Of a stretch of DNA of 64,000 nt, positions 9,619 to 18,585 are shown piece after piece. The translations under genes were made by a program, and so were the position numbers. The DNA comes from Sterolibacterium sp. (GTDB lineage: Bacteria; Pseudomonadota; Gammaproteobacteria; Burkholderiales; Rhodocyclaceae): assembly GCA_019105045.1 (NCBI GenBank), contig JAHRWT010000091.1, positions 1 through 64,000 of the forward strand, in the 5' to 3' direction. The first letter of the stretch is position 1, and every line of letters starts with the position of its first letter. Under the pieces are notes generated by a model, which was not told the origin of the DNA, made no database searches, and saw only the letters and a list, made by a program, of their open reading frames with translations.

Positions 9619-11550
9619 TCAGCCCTGCAGCTCCAGCATCAGCTGGTTGATGCGGCGCACGAAGCCGGCCGGGTCATCGAGCTGGCCGCCTTCGGCGAGC
9701 AAGGCCTGATCAAACAGCACCGACGCCCAGTCATCGAAACGGGCCTCTTCATTTTTCAGTTTCAAGACCACGGCGTGCTGCGGGTTGAGCTCCAGAATGG
9801 GCTTGGTCTCCGGCGCCTGCTGGCCGGCGGCTTTGAGCATCCGCGCCAGATTGCCGCCGATATCGTGAGCATCGGCCACCAGGCAGGCCGGACTGTCGGT
9901 CAGGCGATGGCTGATACGCACTTCCTTGACGCGGCCCTCCAGTGACTTGGCAAGCTTTTCGGTGAATTCCTTGAACTCATCGGCTTGCTGCTCCTGGGCT
10001 TTCTTTTCTGCCTCGTCTTCCATCGCGCCCAGATCGAGGCCGCCACGGGCCACCGAGACCAGTTGCTTGCCGTCAAACTCGGGCAGATTGCCGACCACCC
10101 ATTCGTCAACTCGTTCGGAGAGCAGCAGCACCTCGATGCCTTTCTTGCGGAAAACTTCCAGATGCGGGCTGTTTTTTGCGGCATTGAACGTCTCGGCGGT
10201 GACGTAGTAGATCTTGTCCTGACCATCCTTCATGCGACCGATGTAGCCCTTGAGGCTGACCACTTCTTCGGCCGTATCCGCCTGGGTGCTGGCAAAGCGC
10301 AGCAGACCGGCGATGCGTTCCCTGTTGGCGAAATCCTCGCCGACGCCTTCTTTCAGCACACGGCCGAATTCGCGCCAGAATGTGGTGAATTTTTCCGGAT
10401 GATTCTCAGCCAGGTCTTCGAGCATCGCCAAGATCCGCTTGGTGCTGCCCGAACGGATCGCCTCGATATCCTTGCTCTCTTGCAGGATTTCACGCGAGAC
10501 ATTGAGCGGCAGATCGTTGCTGTCGATGATGCCGCGCACGAAACGCAGATAGACCGGCAGCAACTGCTCGGCGTCATCCATGATGAAGACGCGCTTCACG
10601 TAGAGCTTCACGCCGTGGCGTGAGTTGCGGTCGAACAGATCAAACGGCGCGTGCGTGGGAATGTAGAGCAGCTGGGTGTATTCGGAACGTCCCTCGACCC
10701 GCGCATGGCCCCAGGTCAGCGGTTCAGCGTAATCATGACTGACATGCTTGTAGAACTCGATGTATTCCGATTCGGTGATCGAGCTTTTGGAACGCGCCCA
10801 CAGCGCGCTGGCCTGATTCACCGTTTCCCACTCGTCGCTGATTTTCTGCGTCTTGGCTTCTTCGTCCCAGATTTCTTTCTGCATCTGGATGGGCTGCAGG
10901 ATGTGGTCGGAATACTTGCGGATCAGCTCGCGCAGCCTGTAACCAGAGAGCAGATTGTCCGGTCCTTCAAGCGTATCAGCGCGCAGATGCAGGGTGATTT
11001 CGGTACCGCGCGTGGCTTTATCCACTCCAGCCACGGTAAATTGGCCACTGGCCTCATCTTGCATGTCGCAGGTCCACAGCACGCCCTGATCGGCTTTTTC
11101 ACCAGCGCGGCGGCTATACACCGTAACCTTGTCGGCAACGATGAAGGATGAATAGAAACCCACGCCAAACTGGCCGATCAGATTGGCATCCTGCTGCTGG
11201 TCGCCCGAAAGCCTGGAGAAAAACTCGCGTGTGCCGGATTTGGCGATGGTGCCCAGATTCTGGATCGCATCGTCGCGATTCATGCCGATGCCGTTGTCGG
11301 CGATGGTCAGCGTCTTTGCTTCGGCATCGAAGGAAATGCGGATTTTCAGCTCGCTGTCATCTTCAAACAGCGCCGCATTGTGGAGCGACTCAAAACGCAG
11401 TTTGTCGCAGGCATCCGAAGCATTCGAAATCAGCTCGCGCAAGAAGATTTCGCGATTGCTGTACAGCGAATGAATCATCAATTGCAGCAGTTGTTTGACT
11501 TCGGTCTGGAAACCCAGTGTTTCGCTGTTGTTTGCGGCTTGAGCGGGCAT
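9619..11550 (-). CDS. htpG: Molecular chaperone HtpG (Hsp90)
   Basis: [45 protein letters not shown]...; 643 aa full-length Hsp90 family. Confidence 0.97.
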   Translation of the reverse strand: MPAQAANNSETLGFQTEVKQLLQLMIHSLYSNREIFLRELISNASDACDKLRFESLHNAALFEDDSELKIRISFDAEAKTLTIADNGIGMNRDDAIQNLGTIAKSGTREFFSRLSGDQQQDANLIGQFGVGFYSSFIVADKVTVYSRRAGEKADQGVLWTCDMQDEASGQFTVAGVDKATRGTEITLHLRADTLEGPDNLLSGYRLRELIRKYSDHILQPIQMQKEIWDEEAKTQKISDEWETVNQASALWARSKSSITESEYIEFYKHVSHDYAEPLTWGHARVEGRSEYTQLLYIPTHAPFDLFDRNSRHGVKLYVKRVFIMDDAEQLLPVYLRFVRGIIDSNDLPLNVSREILQESKDIEAIRSGSTKRILAMLEDLAENHPEKFTTFWREFGRVLKEGVGEDFANRERIAGLLRFASTQADTAEEVVSLKGYIGRMKDGQDKIYYVTAETFNAAKNSPHLEVFRKKGIEVLLLSERVDEWVVGNLPEFDGKQLVSVARGGLDLGAMEDEAEKKAQEQQADEFKEFTEKLAKSLEGRVKEVRISHRLTDSPACLVADAHDIGGNLARMLKAAGQQAPETKPILELNPQHAVVLKLKNEEARFDDWASVLFDQALLAEGGQLDDPAGFVRRINQLMLELQG

Positions 11551-11581
11551 ACGTTCCTCCTGAAAAAAATGATAGCGAGGG

Positions 11582-11609
11582 AAATGGGGATAACCGGAAA
11601 AATTTCAAG
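11582..11609 (-). promoter_or_regulatory. Sigma-32 (RpoH) heat-shock promoter for htpG
   Basis: On minus strand CTTGAAA-(13 nt)-CCCCATTT, matching the sigma-32 consensus CTTGAAA/CCCCATNT, about 30-60 bp upstream of the htpG start. Confidence 0.87.
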
Positions 11610-11676
11610 AGCCGCACGAGCGATGGTTTTCCATCGTCCCCAAGCCGGCCGCCGGTGAGCCGCTGGCCAGCGCCTT

Positions 11677-12237
11677 TCACTCGTAGCGAATCGCGACCAC
11701 TTCCAGTTCGCGCAGGCCGGCCGGGCTTTGAAAGCGTATGACATCCGCTTCCCTGGCTTTCATCAGCGCCCGCGCCAGGGGCGAAAGCCAGCTGATCCGT
11801 CCGGCACTGGCGTCGGCCTCATCGACGCCGACAATTTGATAGCATTCTTCCGTCCCGGCAACGTCTTGCAAATCGACAAAACTGACGGTGGCGCCAAAAA
11901 ATACCTGCGTCAGATTTTCCTGCTCGGCCGGATCGACCACCACGGCATTTTCCAACCGCTTGCCCAGATAGCGGATGCGCCGATCGATTTCGCGCAGCCG
12001 CTTCTTGCCGTAGATGTAATCGCCATTTTCCGAGCGATCACCATTGCCGGCCGCCCAGGAAACCACCTGCACCAGGGCCGGACGTTCAACTTTCACCAGT
12101 TGCTCGAATTCCTCACGCAACTGGTGCTGGCCACGCAATGTCATGTAATTGGGGGTGCCCACCGGCAGGCTGGGCTGGCCAGGCAGCGCGTCGTCCTCAT
12201 CGGCTGCATCGTTTTCCCTGACAAAAGCCTTGTTCAT
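11677..12237 (-). CDS. greB: Transcription elongation factor GreB
   Basis: MTLRGQHQLREEFEQLVKVERPALVQVVSWAAGNGDRSENGDYIYGKKRLREIDRRIRYLGKRLENA...; Gre coiled coil and C-terminal domain. Confidence 0.9.
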   Translation of the reverse strand: MNKAFVRENDAADEDDALPGQPSLPVGTPNYMTLRGQHQLREEFEQLVKVERPALVQVVSWAAGNGDRSENGDYIYGKKRLREIDRRIRYLGKRLENAVVVDPAEQENLTQVFFGATVSFVDLQDVAGTEECYQIVGVDEADASAGRISWLSPLARALMKAREADVIRFQSPAGLRELEVVAIRYE

Positions 12238-12546
12238 TGACACACCTGCCTTCCTTCTTTCCTTCTCCCGGCGCCAGATCGCGGCACGCCATGGACTTGA
12301 CGCAACTTGCTGACCGCCTGCCCCCGGCCTGGTTCGCAAAAAACATCAAACCAAGCATTTTTTGCACCATGACGCGGCTTTGGCAGCGGCATGAAAAACA
12401 AAATGACCCCACACGGCAGCTCGTGGAAAATCCATCCTGCTGTTTTTTGTATTTTGTATTATGCTCAATCAGCTCGAAACATGTTGATCCGTGCAAACCA
12501 CACCCCATTTCGCCAACTGCCATCGCCGACATCGCCGCCATCCACC

Positions 12547-15171
12547 ATGGTAGATCACTTGCCGACCCGGACCGCCACCACGTCGCCAGCTGGCAATACG
12601 ACTGATGACAACACCCGTCGACTCAAGCTGCTCATTGCCACGGCTTCTGCCGAAGCGACCCGGCAATTGCTGATCCATCTGCAGCAAAACGGTTTTGTTC
12701 CCGAAACCACACACCTGCACACGCTGGAAGACCTGAAGAATCATCTCCCCAGCCAGCGCTGGGATCTGATGCTGCTTGACCCGCAACTGGCCAAACTGGA
12801 TCTTTTGGCCGCCCTGACGATACGCCAGGCGCAGGCTTCCGACCTTCCCTGCCTGATCATTGCCGAGCAGATCGAAGAAACGCTGGCGCTGGCAGCCATG
12901 CAGGCCGGCGCCAGCGACTTCATCGAAACCCGCCACGATCTGAAACGCCTCATTCCCGCCATCCAGCGTGAACTGCAAGCTGCCGAAGCGCGCCAGCAGC
13001 GCCAGCAGGCCCGGGACGCGGCCCGTCAGGCAATGGAAGCCCAGCTCGTTGCCGTCTCCCGCTTCCGCCGCCTGACCGAAGCCATCCCTGAATGCGTCTG
13101 GATTTTCGATCTCGACACCCGCCGCATGAGTTTCGTCAGTTCGGCTTACGAGCGCATCTGGGGACGTCACATCCAGGATTTACTGGATGATCGCAAGGAT
13201 TGGCTGCGTCACATTCATCCCGATGACCAATTGCGTCTGAAACAAGCACGCAATGCGGCCAAGCTGGGCGGCCTTGATGAGGAATTCCGCGTCATTCGTC
13301 CCAATGGCGAAATCCGCTGGCTGCGGCTGATCACTTTTCCGATCCGCGACCTCATTGACCGGGTACAAAGCATAGGCGGCGTAGCCACCGACATCACCAA
13401 TTTCATCAAGCAACGCGACCAGCTGAGTGTCGCCCTGGCCGAGCAGCATCACCGGGCTGAAATACAGAAGCTGATTCTTGATGCGCTGCCAGCAGACATC
13501 GCCCTGCTCGACAGCAACGGCTACATCATCGAAACCAACGCCTCCTGGGAACAATCCACCGTCCAGAAAGGCATGTTGCAATACGCGACGGGCGCCAATT
13601 ATCTACAGGTCTGCGAAGAACTGGCGCGGCAGCAGAAAGAGGATCTCCGTCGCAGTTTCGAAGACATGCTTGCCGCCGTGCGCGGTATTCTGGCGGGCGG
13701 TTATGAAACGGCCAGCCGCATCTATCCGAGCACGATCGACGATCAGAAACGCTGGTTCCGCAATACCGTCGCCCCCCTGCACACCCAGGAAAAACGCGGG
13801 GCCGTGGTCATGCATGTCGAAATCACCGAAAGTATGCTGGCCGAGCAGCGGCTGCTGGAACTTTCCCATTACGACAGCCTGACCATGCTGCCCAACCGCC
13901 TGCTCTTCCGCGACCGTCTGACCACTGCCTTGACCATGGCCCGGCGCAATCGCAGCAATCTGGCGGTCTGTTTCATCGACCTCGACCGTTTCAAGAGCAT
14001 CAACGAATCCCTGGGCCACACGATCGGCGATCTGCTGCTGCTCGAAGTTGCCCGCCGCCTCCAGGACTGCGTGCGTGACAGCGACACCGTCTGCCGCCTG
14101 GGTGGCGACGAATTTGCCCTGCTGCTGCCTGAAATGGCCGACCAGCAGGACAGCATCATCGTCGCCGAACGGATCATCGAATCGCTGGGAGCTCCCTGCC
14201 TGATCGAAGGCCACGAACTGTTCGTGACCGCCAGCATCGGCATCACGCTTTATCCAAATGACGCCGACGACCCCGATGTGCTGCTGCGCAATGCCGATGC
14301 GGCGATGTATCGCGCCAAGGAAGAAGGCCGCAACAATTACCAGTTCTTCACCATCGAAATGAACGCCAATGCGGTGGAAAAGATGAAGCTGGAACGCGAT
14401 CTGCGTTACGCCCTCGATAACGAGGAATTCGTGCTGCACTACCAGCCCAAGGTCAGTTGCCAGACCGGGCGCATCGTTGGCTTTGAAGCCTTGCTGCGCT
14501 GGCAGCATCCACAACGCGGCATGGTATCGCCTTTCGAATTCATCCCCTTGCTCGAAGAAACCGGGCTGATCGTCGCAGTCGGCGCCTGGGTGCTGCAAAC
14601 AGCCTGTCATCAGGCGCAGACCTGGCGCCAGGCCGGCCTGGGAGCGCTGAACATGGCGGTCAATGTTTCCGGCAAACAGGTCAATCCGTTGCTACATGAC
14701 ACCGTGCTCGAAGCATTGACCGCCAGCGCCCTGCCCGCCGACCAGCTGGAACTGGAACTGACCGAAAGCCAGCTGATGAAGGATGCCGAAGGCATCATCA
14801 CCACCTTGCAGCAACTCAAGGACACCGGGTTGCATATTTCGGTTGATGATTTCGGCACGGGCTATTCCAGCCTGGCCTATCTCAAGCGTTTCCCGATCGA
14901 CACCCTGAAGATCGACCGCGCCTTCGTCCGCGACCTGGCCGACGATGCCAATGATGTCTCGATTGCCAAGGCGATCATCACCCTGGCCCACAGCTTCAAT
15001 CTCAAAGTGGTTGCCGAAGGTGTGGAAACCGAAGACCAGCTGGCCTTGCTGGCCGCCAACCACTGCGACATTATCCAGGGGTTTTATTTCAGTCGCCCGC
15101 TGCCGGCCAGTGAGGCCACGGCCATGTTGCAACAGAACCGTTGTCTGCCCGGGCATCTGCTCGGCCACTGA
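12547..15171 (+). CDS. PAS-GGDEF-EAL protein with N-terminal receiver-like region
   Basis: RDSDTVCRLGGDEF (GGDEF plus upstream RxxD I-site), GFEALLRWQHP, VDDFGTGYSSLAYLKRFPIDTLKID; start chosen at MVDHLPTR. Confidence 0.92.
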   Translation: MVDHLPTRTATTSPAGNTTDDNTRRLKLLIATASAEATRQLLIHLQQNGFVPETTHLHTLEDLKNHLPSQRWDLMLLDPQLAKLDLLAALTIRQAQASDLPCLIIAEQIEETLALAAMQAGASDFIETRHDLKRLIPAIQRELQAAEARQQRQQARDAARQAMEAQLVAVSRFRRLTEAIPECVWIFDLDTRRMSFVSSAYERIWGRHIQDLLDDRKDWLRHIHPDDQLRLKQARNAAKLGGLDEEFRVIRPNGEIRWLRLITFPIRDLIDRVQSIGGVATDITNFIKQRDQLSVALAEQHHRAEIQKLILDALPADIALLDSNGYIIETNASWEQSTVQKGMLQYATGANYLQVCEELARQQKEDLRRSFEDMLAAVRGILAGGYETASRIYPSTIDDQKRWFRNTVAPLHTQEKRGAVVMHVEITESMLAEQRLLELSHYDSLTMLPNRLLFRDRLTTALTMARRNRSNLAVCFIDLDRFKSINESLGHTIGDLLLLEVARRLQDCVRDSDTVCRLGGDEFALLLPEMADQQDSIIVAERIIESLGAPCLIEGHELFVTASIGITLYPNDADDPDVLLRNADAAMYRAKEEGRNNYQFFTIEMNANAVEKMKLERDLRYALDNEEFVLHYQPKVSCQTGRIVGFEALLRWQHPQRGMVSPFEFIPLLEETGLIVAVGAWVLQTACHQAQTWRQAGLGALNMAVNVSGKQVNPLLHDTVLEALTASALPADQLELELTESQLMKDAEGIITTLQQLKDTGLHISVDDFGTGYSSLAYLKRFPIDTLKIDRAFVRDLADDANDVSIAKAIITLAHSFNLKVVAEGVETEDQLALLAANHCDIIQGFYFSRPLPASEATAMLQQNRCLPGHLLGH

Positions 15172-15180
15172 ATCCACCAC

Positions 15181-15208
15181 CGTTCGCCGTTCGCCGTTCA
15201 CCGTTCAC
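15181..15208. repeat. Tandem heptamer (cgttcgc/cgttcac) x4
   Basis: cgttcgc cgttcgc cgttcac cgttcac. Confidence 0.85.
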
Positions 15209-15231
15209 CCTCCGCCCTCGCCATTTCCGCC

Positions 15232-15441
15232 ATGCTGACCCATCAGGATCCCGAATACCTGCGCACCCGCCTGCAAGTGCTGATCGTCGAACATCGTGAT
15301 CTTGACGACGCCATCAACCGGCTGGCAGAAAATTCGCTCAAGGACGACATGCTCATGCAGCGCATGAAAAAACGCAAACTGCAGCTCAAGGATCGCATCG
15401 CTTTGCTTGAACGCCTGCTCGAACCCAACGAGCCGGCCTGA
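15232..15441 (+). CDS. DUF465 (YdcH-like) small protein
   Basis: MLTHQDPEYLRTRLQVLIVEHRDLDDAINRLAEN...LQLKDRIALLERLLE resembles the DUF465/YdcH pattern. Confidence 0.75.
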   Translation: MLTHQDPEYLRTRLQVLIVEHRDLDDAINRLAENSLKDDMLMQRMKKRKLQLKDRIALLERLLEPNEPA

Positions 15442-15474
15442 TGCAACCCTTCCGTTCGTTGTTGCCGACTCGCC

Positions 15475-17613
15475 ATGCCGCACAATCTTTTTCTTGTTCC
15501 GGCGCCGCTTGACTGGCGGGCCTATCTCTCTGCGGTACTGCTGCCCTGTCTGATCATCACGCTGGCCATGATCGGACTGGGCGTTTATGGCTATGGTCTG
15601 ACGTATCAGACACTCAAAAACAACTTGGCCAGCGAGTTGCGCGCCATTGCCCAGCTCAAGGTCAGCCAGATCGAACACTGGCAGGCCGACCAAAAAGAGC
15701 TCGCCCGTATCCTGGCCAGCCCGGATTTCTTGCAGGACCTGCAAATCTGGCTGGCCAGCGAACAGCAAGATGCCCACCGTGCGCAAAAACTGCTCGGCCG
15801 CCTGCGCATCAGCGCAGAACTCAACGCGACACACCACTTCAGCCTGCGTGATACCCAGGGCCGCCGACTGCTTGCGCCCAATGGCAGCACAGGCCAGCAA
15901 CAGCCAACAGGAGGCACTGAAAAAACCAGCACGGAAAACGCCGTCGAACAACTGGCGCGCCAGGCTGTTCAGACTGGCCAGACAGTCTTCGGGCCACTGC
16001 ATTTCACCGCCAACCCACCGCGCAGCGCAGCCAATCAGACCACACGCGGCAAGGAAATCCGCTATTTCTTCCCGCTGCGTGCCGGCAGTCAGGCGTCACC
16101 GCTCGCCGTGCTCGATGTGCAGACCAGCCCGGAACACTCACTTTATCCGCTCTTGAAAATCTGGCCAGGCAACAGCCCTTCCGCTGAAACCATGCTGTTT
16201 CAACGCATGAACGACCAGATTCTCTACCTCAACGATCTGCGTCACCTGCCCGACTCGGCCCTGCTGGAGCGCCGCACGCTGGCAGACCATCAACTGATCG
16301 GCAGCCAGGCGCTGACACAGGGCAAAGGTTTTATCGAAGGCACGGATTATCGCGGCATCGCCAGCCTGGCTTATGCGCTGCCGGTGGCCAACACGCCCTG
16401 GGTGCTGGCGGCAAAAATCGATCGCGACGAGGTTTTTCACAGTCTGCGCCTGATGGTTGCCGGCATGACCACGCTGTGCAGCCTGCTGCTGGTGGCCCTG
16501 GCTTACTGGCTATATCGCCGCAAGCAGCGTGAATACACACTGAACCGCCTGCTGGCCGAATACGACGATCTTTATCAATACGCCCCTTGCGGCTACCACT
16601 CGCTGGACAGGGATGGCGTCATCCAGCGCATCAACCAGACCGAACTGGACATGCTCGGCTACCGACGCGAAGAAGTCGTCGGCAAGATCAACGTGCGCCA
16701 ATTGCTGACACCCGACGGCCTGCGCATCTTTCAGAAAAACTTCGCCAAACAACTGACCGGCGCAGACGTCCTCAATGTTGAATTCGAAATGATCCGCAAG
16801 GACGGCAGCACGCTGCCGGTACTGGTCAAATCGACCTCGCTGCGCGATCACAAGGACAACTACCTGTTGAGCCGCACGGTCATCGTCGATCTGACCGAGC
16901 AAAAGCGCGCCGAAACCCTGCTGCGCGAATCACGCGAGCAATTGCGCGAACTGACGCGGCACAATGACAGCATCCGGGAAATCGAACGCAAGCATCTGGC
17001 ACGCGAACTGCATGATGAATTCGGCCAGATGCTGACCCTGCTGAAAATGCACATCTCGCTGTTGCAGACACAATTCGACACCCTGCCCGAGCTGGTGGAC
17101 AAAACCGAAGAAATGCGCATTCTGGTCGAGCGCATCATCGGCATGATCCGCAACATCGCCAGCGCGCTGCGGCCAGCCTCACTCGATCTGGGCCTCTCCG
17201 GCGCCCTCGAATGGCTGGCTGCCGACTTCGCCCGCAACACCGGGCTGACCTGCAATTACAGCGGCCCCGAGCAAGAACCCCAGCTCGACGAAACCACGGC
17301 CACGGCGATTTTCCGCATCGTTCAGGAATCACTGACCAATGTCGCCCGCCACGCCGAAGCCAGCCGGGTCAATATCCGGCTCTATCAAGACCGTGACACC
17401 TTGCATCTGCATATCAGCGACAATGGCCGAGGTTTCGATGTCGGCCAGGTCACTGCCGAGCGCAAGAACTTTGGCCTGATCGGTATGCTGGGCCTGCTCG
17501 GCATGCAGGAACGCATCAACATGCTGCAAGGCCACTTCCAGGTGAGCAGCACGCCCGGTCACGGCACCCACATCCATATTGAACTTCCCCTGAAGCCCGT
17601 GGTACACCCATGA
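15475..17613 (+). CDS. PAS sensor histidine kinase (HisKA_3/NarX-DegS type), two TM segments
   Basis: Periplasmic sensor between TMs, PAS (YQYAPCGYHSLDRDGVIQRINQTELDMLGY), ARELHDEFGQMLTLLKMHISLLQ, HATPase (NGRGFD, GLLGMQERINML). Confidence 0.9.
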   Translation: MPHNLFLVPAPLDWRAYLSAVLLPCLIITLAMIGLGVYGYGLTYQTLKNNLASELRAIAQLKVSQIEHWQADQKELARILASPDFLQDLQIWLASEQQDAHRAQKLLGRLRISAELNATHHFSLRDTQGRRLLAPNGSTGQQQPTGGTEKTSTENAVEQLARQAVQTGQTVFGPLHFTANPPRSAANQTTRGKEIRYFFPLRAGSQASPLAVLDVQTSPEHSLYPLLKIWPGNSPSAETMLFQRMNDQILYLNDLRHLPDSALLERRTLADHQLIGSQALTQGKGFIEGTDYRGIASLAYALPVANTPWVLAAKIDRDEVFHSLRLMVAGMTTLCSLLLVALAYWLYRRKQREYTLNRLLAEYDDLYQYAPCGYHSLDRDGVIQRINQTELDMLGYRREEVVGKINVRQLLTPDGLRIFQKNFAKQLTGADVLNVEFEMIRKDGSTLPVLVKSTSLRDHKDNYLLSRTVIVDLTEQKRAETLLRESREQLRELTRHNDSIREIERKHLARELHDEFGQMLTLLKMHISLLQTQFDTLPELVDKTEEMRILVERIIGMIRNIASALRPASLDLGLSGALEWLAADFARNTGLTCNYSGPEQEPQLDETTATAIFRIVQESLTNVARHAEASRVNIRLYQDRDTLHLHISDNGRGFDVGQVTAERKNFGLIGMLGLLGMQERINMLQGHFQVSSTPGHGTHIHIELPLKPVVHP

Positions 17614-18299
17614 CGATACGCATCCTGATTGCCGACGATCATGCCCTCCTGCGTGGCGGCATCAAACAGATCATCGCCGCCACCCGTGATCTGACGGTCG
17701 TTGCCGAAGCCGCCAGCGGCACCCAGGTGCTCGCCTTGTGCAACGCGCAAGGCAGCAAGGCCCCGCCCGACATCGACCTGCTGCTGCTCGATCTGACCAT
17801 GCCCGGCATGAACGGTATCGAATTGCTGCAACGCCTGCGCCATGACCATCCTGACCTGCCCGTCCTGATCCTTTCGATGAGCAATGAAAAACAGATCGTC
17901 CGCCAGGCGATTCGGGCAGGTGCTGCGGGTTATCTCACCAAGGACGTGCATCCCGACGTGCTGCTGACCGCTATCCGCAAGGTCGCCAGCGGTGGTCGCT
18001 TCGTTGATCCAGCCCTGGTTGAAGTGATGATGTTTCCGGCAGCTGAACACATCGAAGTGCCGCCTCACGAACTACTTTCGGAACGCGAATTCCAGATATT
18101 CAAGATGCTGATCGCCGGCCACAAGATCAACAGCATCGCCACTGAACTGAACCTCAGCCCGAAAACAGTCAGCACCTACAAGGTGCGGCTGATGGAAAAA
18201 CTGGACATAGACAACAATGCCGACCTGATTCGTTACGCCGTACAGAAAAACATCCTGCCCGACACCCGGGAACAGGGGAGTTTCGATCCAGGGCTCTAG
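17610..18299 (+). CDS. NarL/LuxR-family response regulator
   Basis: IRILIADDHALLRGGIKQII... and LSEREFQIFKMLIAGHKINSIATELNLSPKTVSTYKVRLMEKLDI; overlaps kinase gene by 4 nt. Confidence 0.92.
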   Translation: MTIRILIADDHALLRGGIKQIIAATRDLTVVAEAASGTQVLALCNAQGSKAPPDIDLLLLDLTMPGMNGIELLQRLRHDHPDLPVLILSMSNEKQIVRQAIRAGAAGYLTKDVHPDVLLTAIRKVASGGRFVDPALVEVMMFPAAEHIEVPPHELLSEREFQIFKMLIAGHKINSIATELNLSPKTVSTYKVRLMEKLDIDNNADLIRYAVQKNILPDTREQGSFDPGL

Positions 18300-18476
18300 G
18301 GAAGCGCTGCACGCAGCCCCCTCACCCTGGATGCCGATCGGCCCTGCGGGCTGCGTGACAGCCTGCCAGCGCACCTACCAGCGCAAAACTGTACAGCCCC
18401 GCTGAATTTCGCTAGACTTTCTTCAAGCTTCAAATAATTCATCGCAGGACAATGCATTGCCGTAGGGACTTCCCTA

Positions 18477-18489
18477 CCCCCCCCCCCCC
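18477..18489. repeat. Poly-C homopolymer (C13)
   Basis: 13 consecutive C residues, 96 bp upstream of the start at 18586. Confidence 0.9.
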
Positions 18490-18585
18490 ACCCTGACACC
18501 ACTTTCAGTACTCGCCGACTGACAGCGCCGCTTCTTTGGATAATCATTGGTCATCCCTTGACTTGGCTGTCACGCAATTCCGGCA

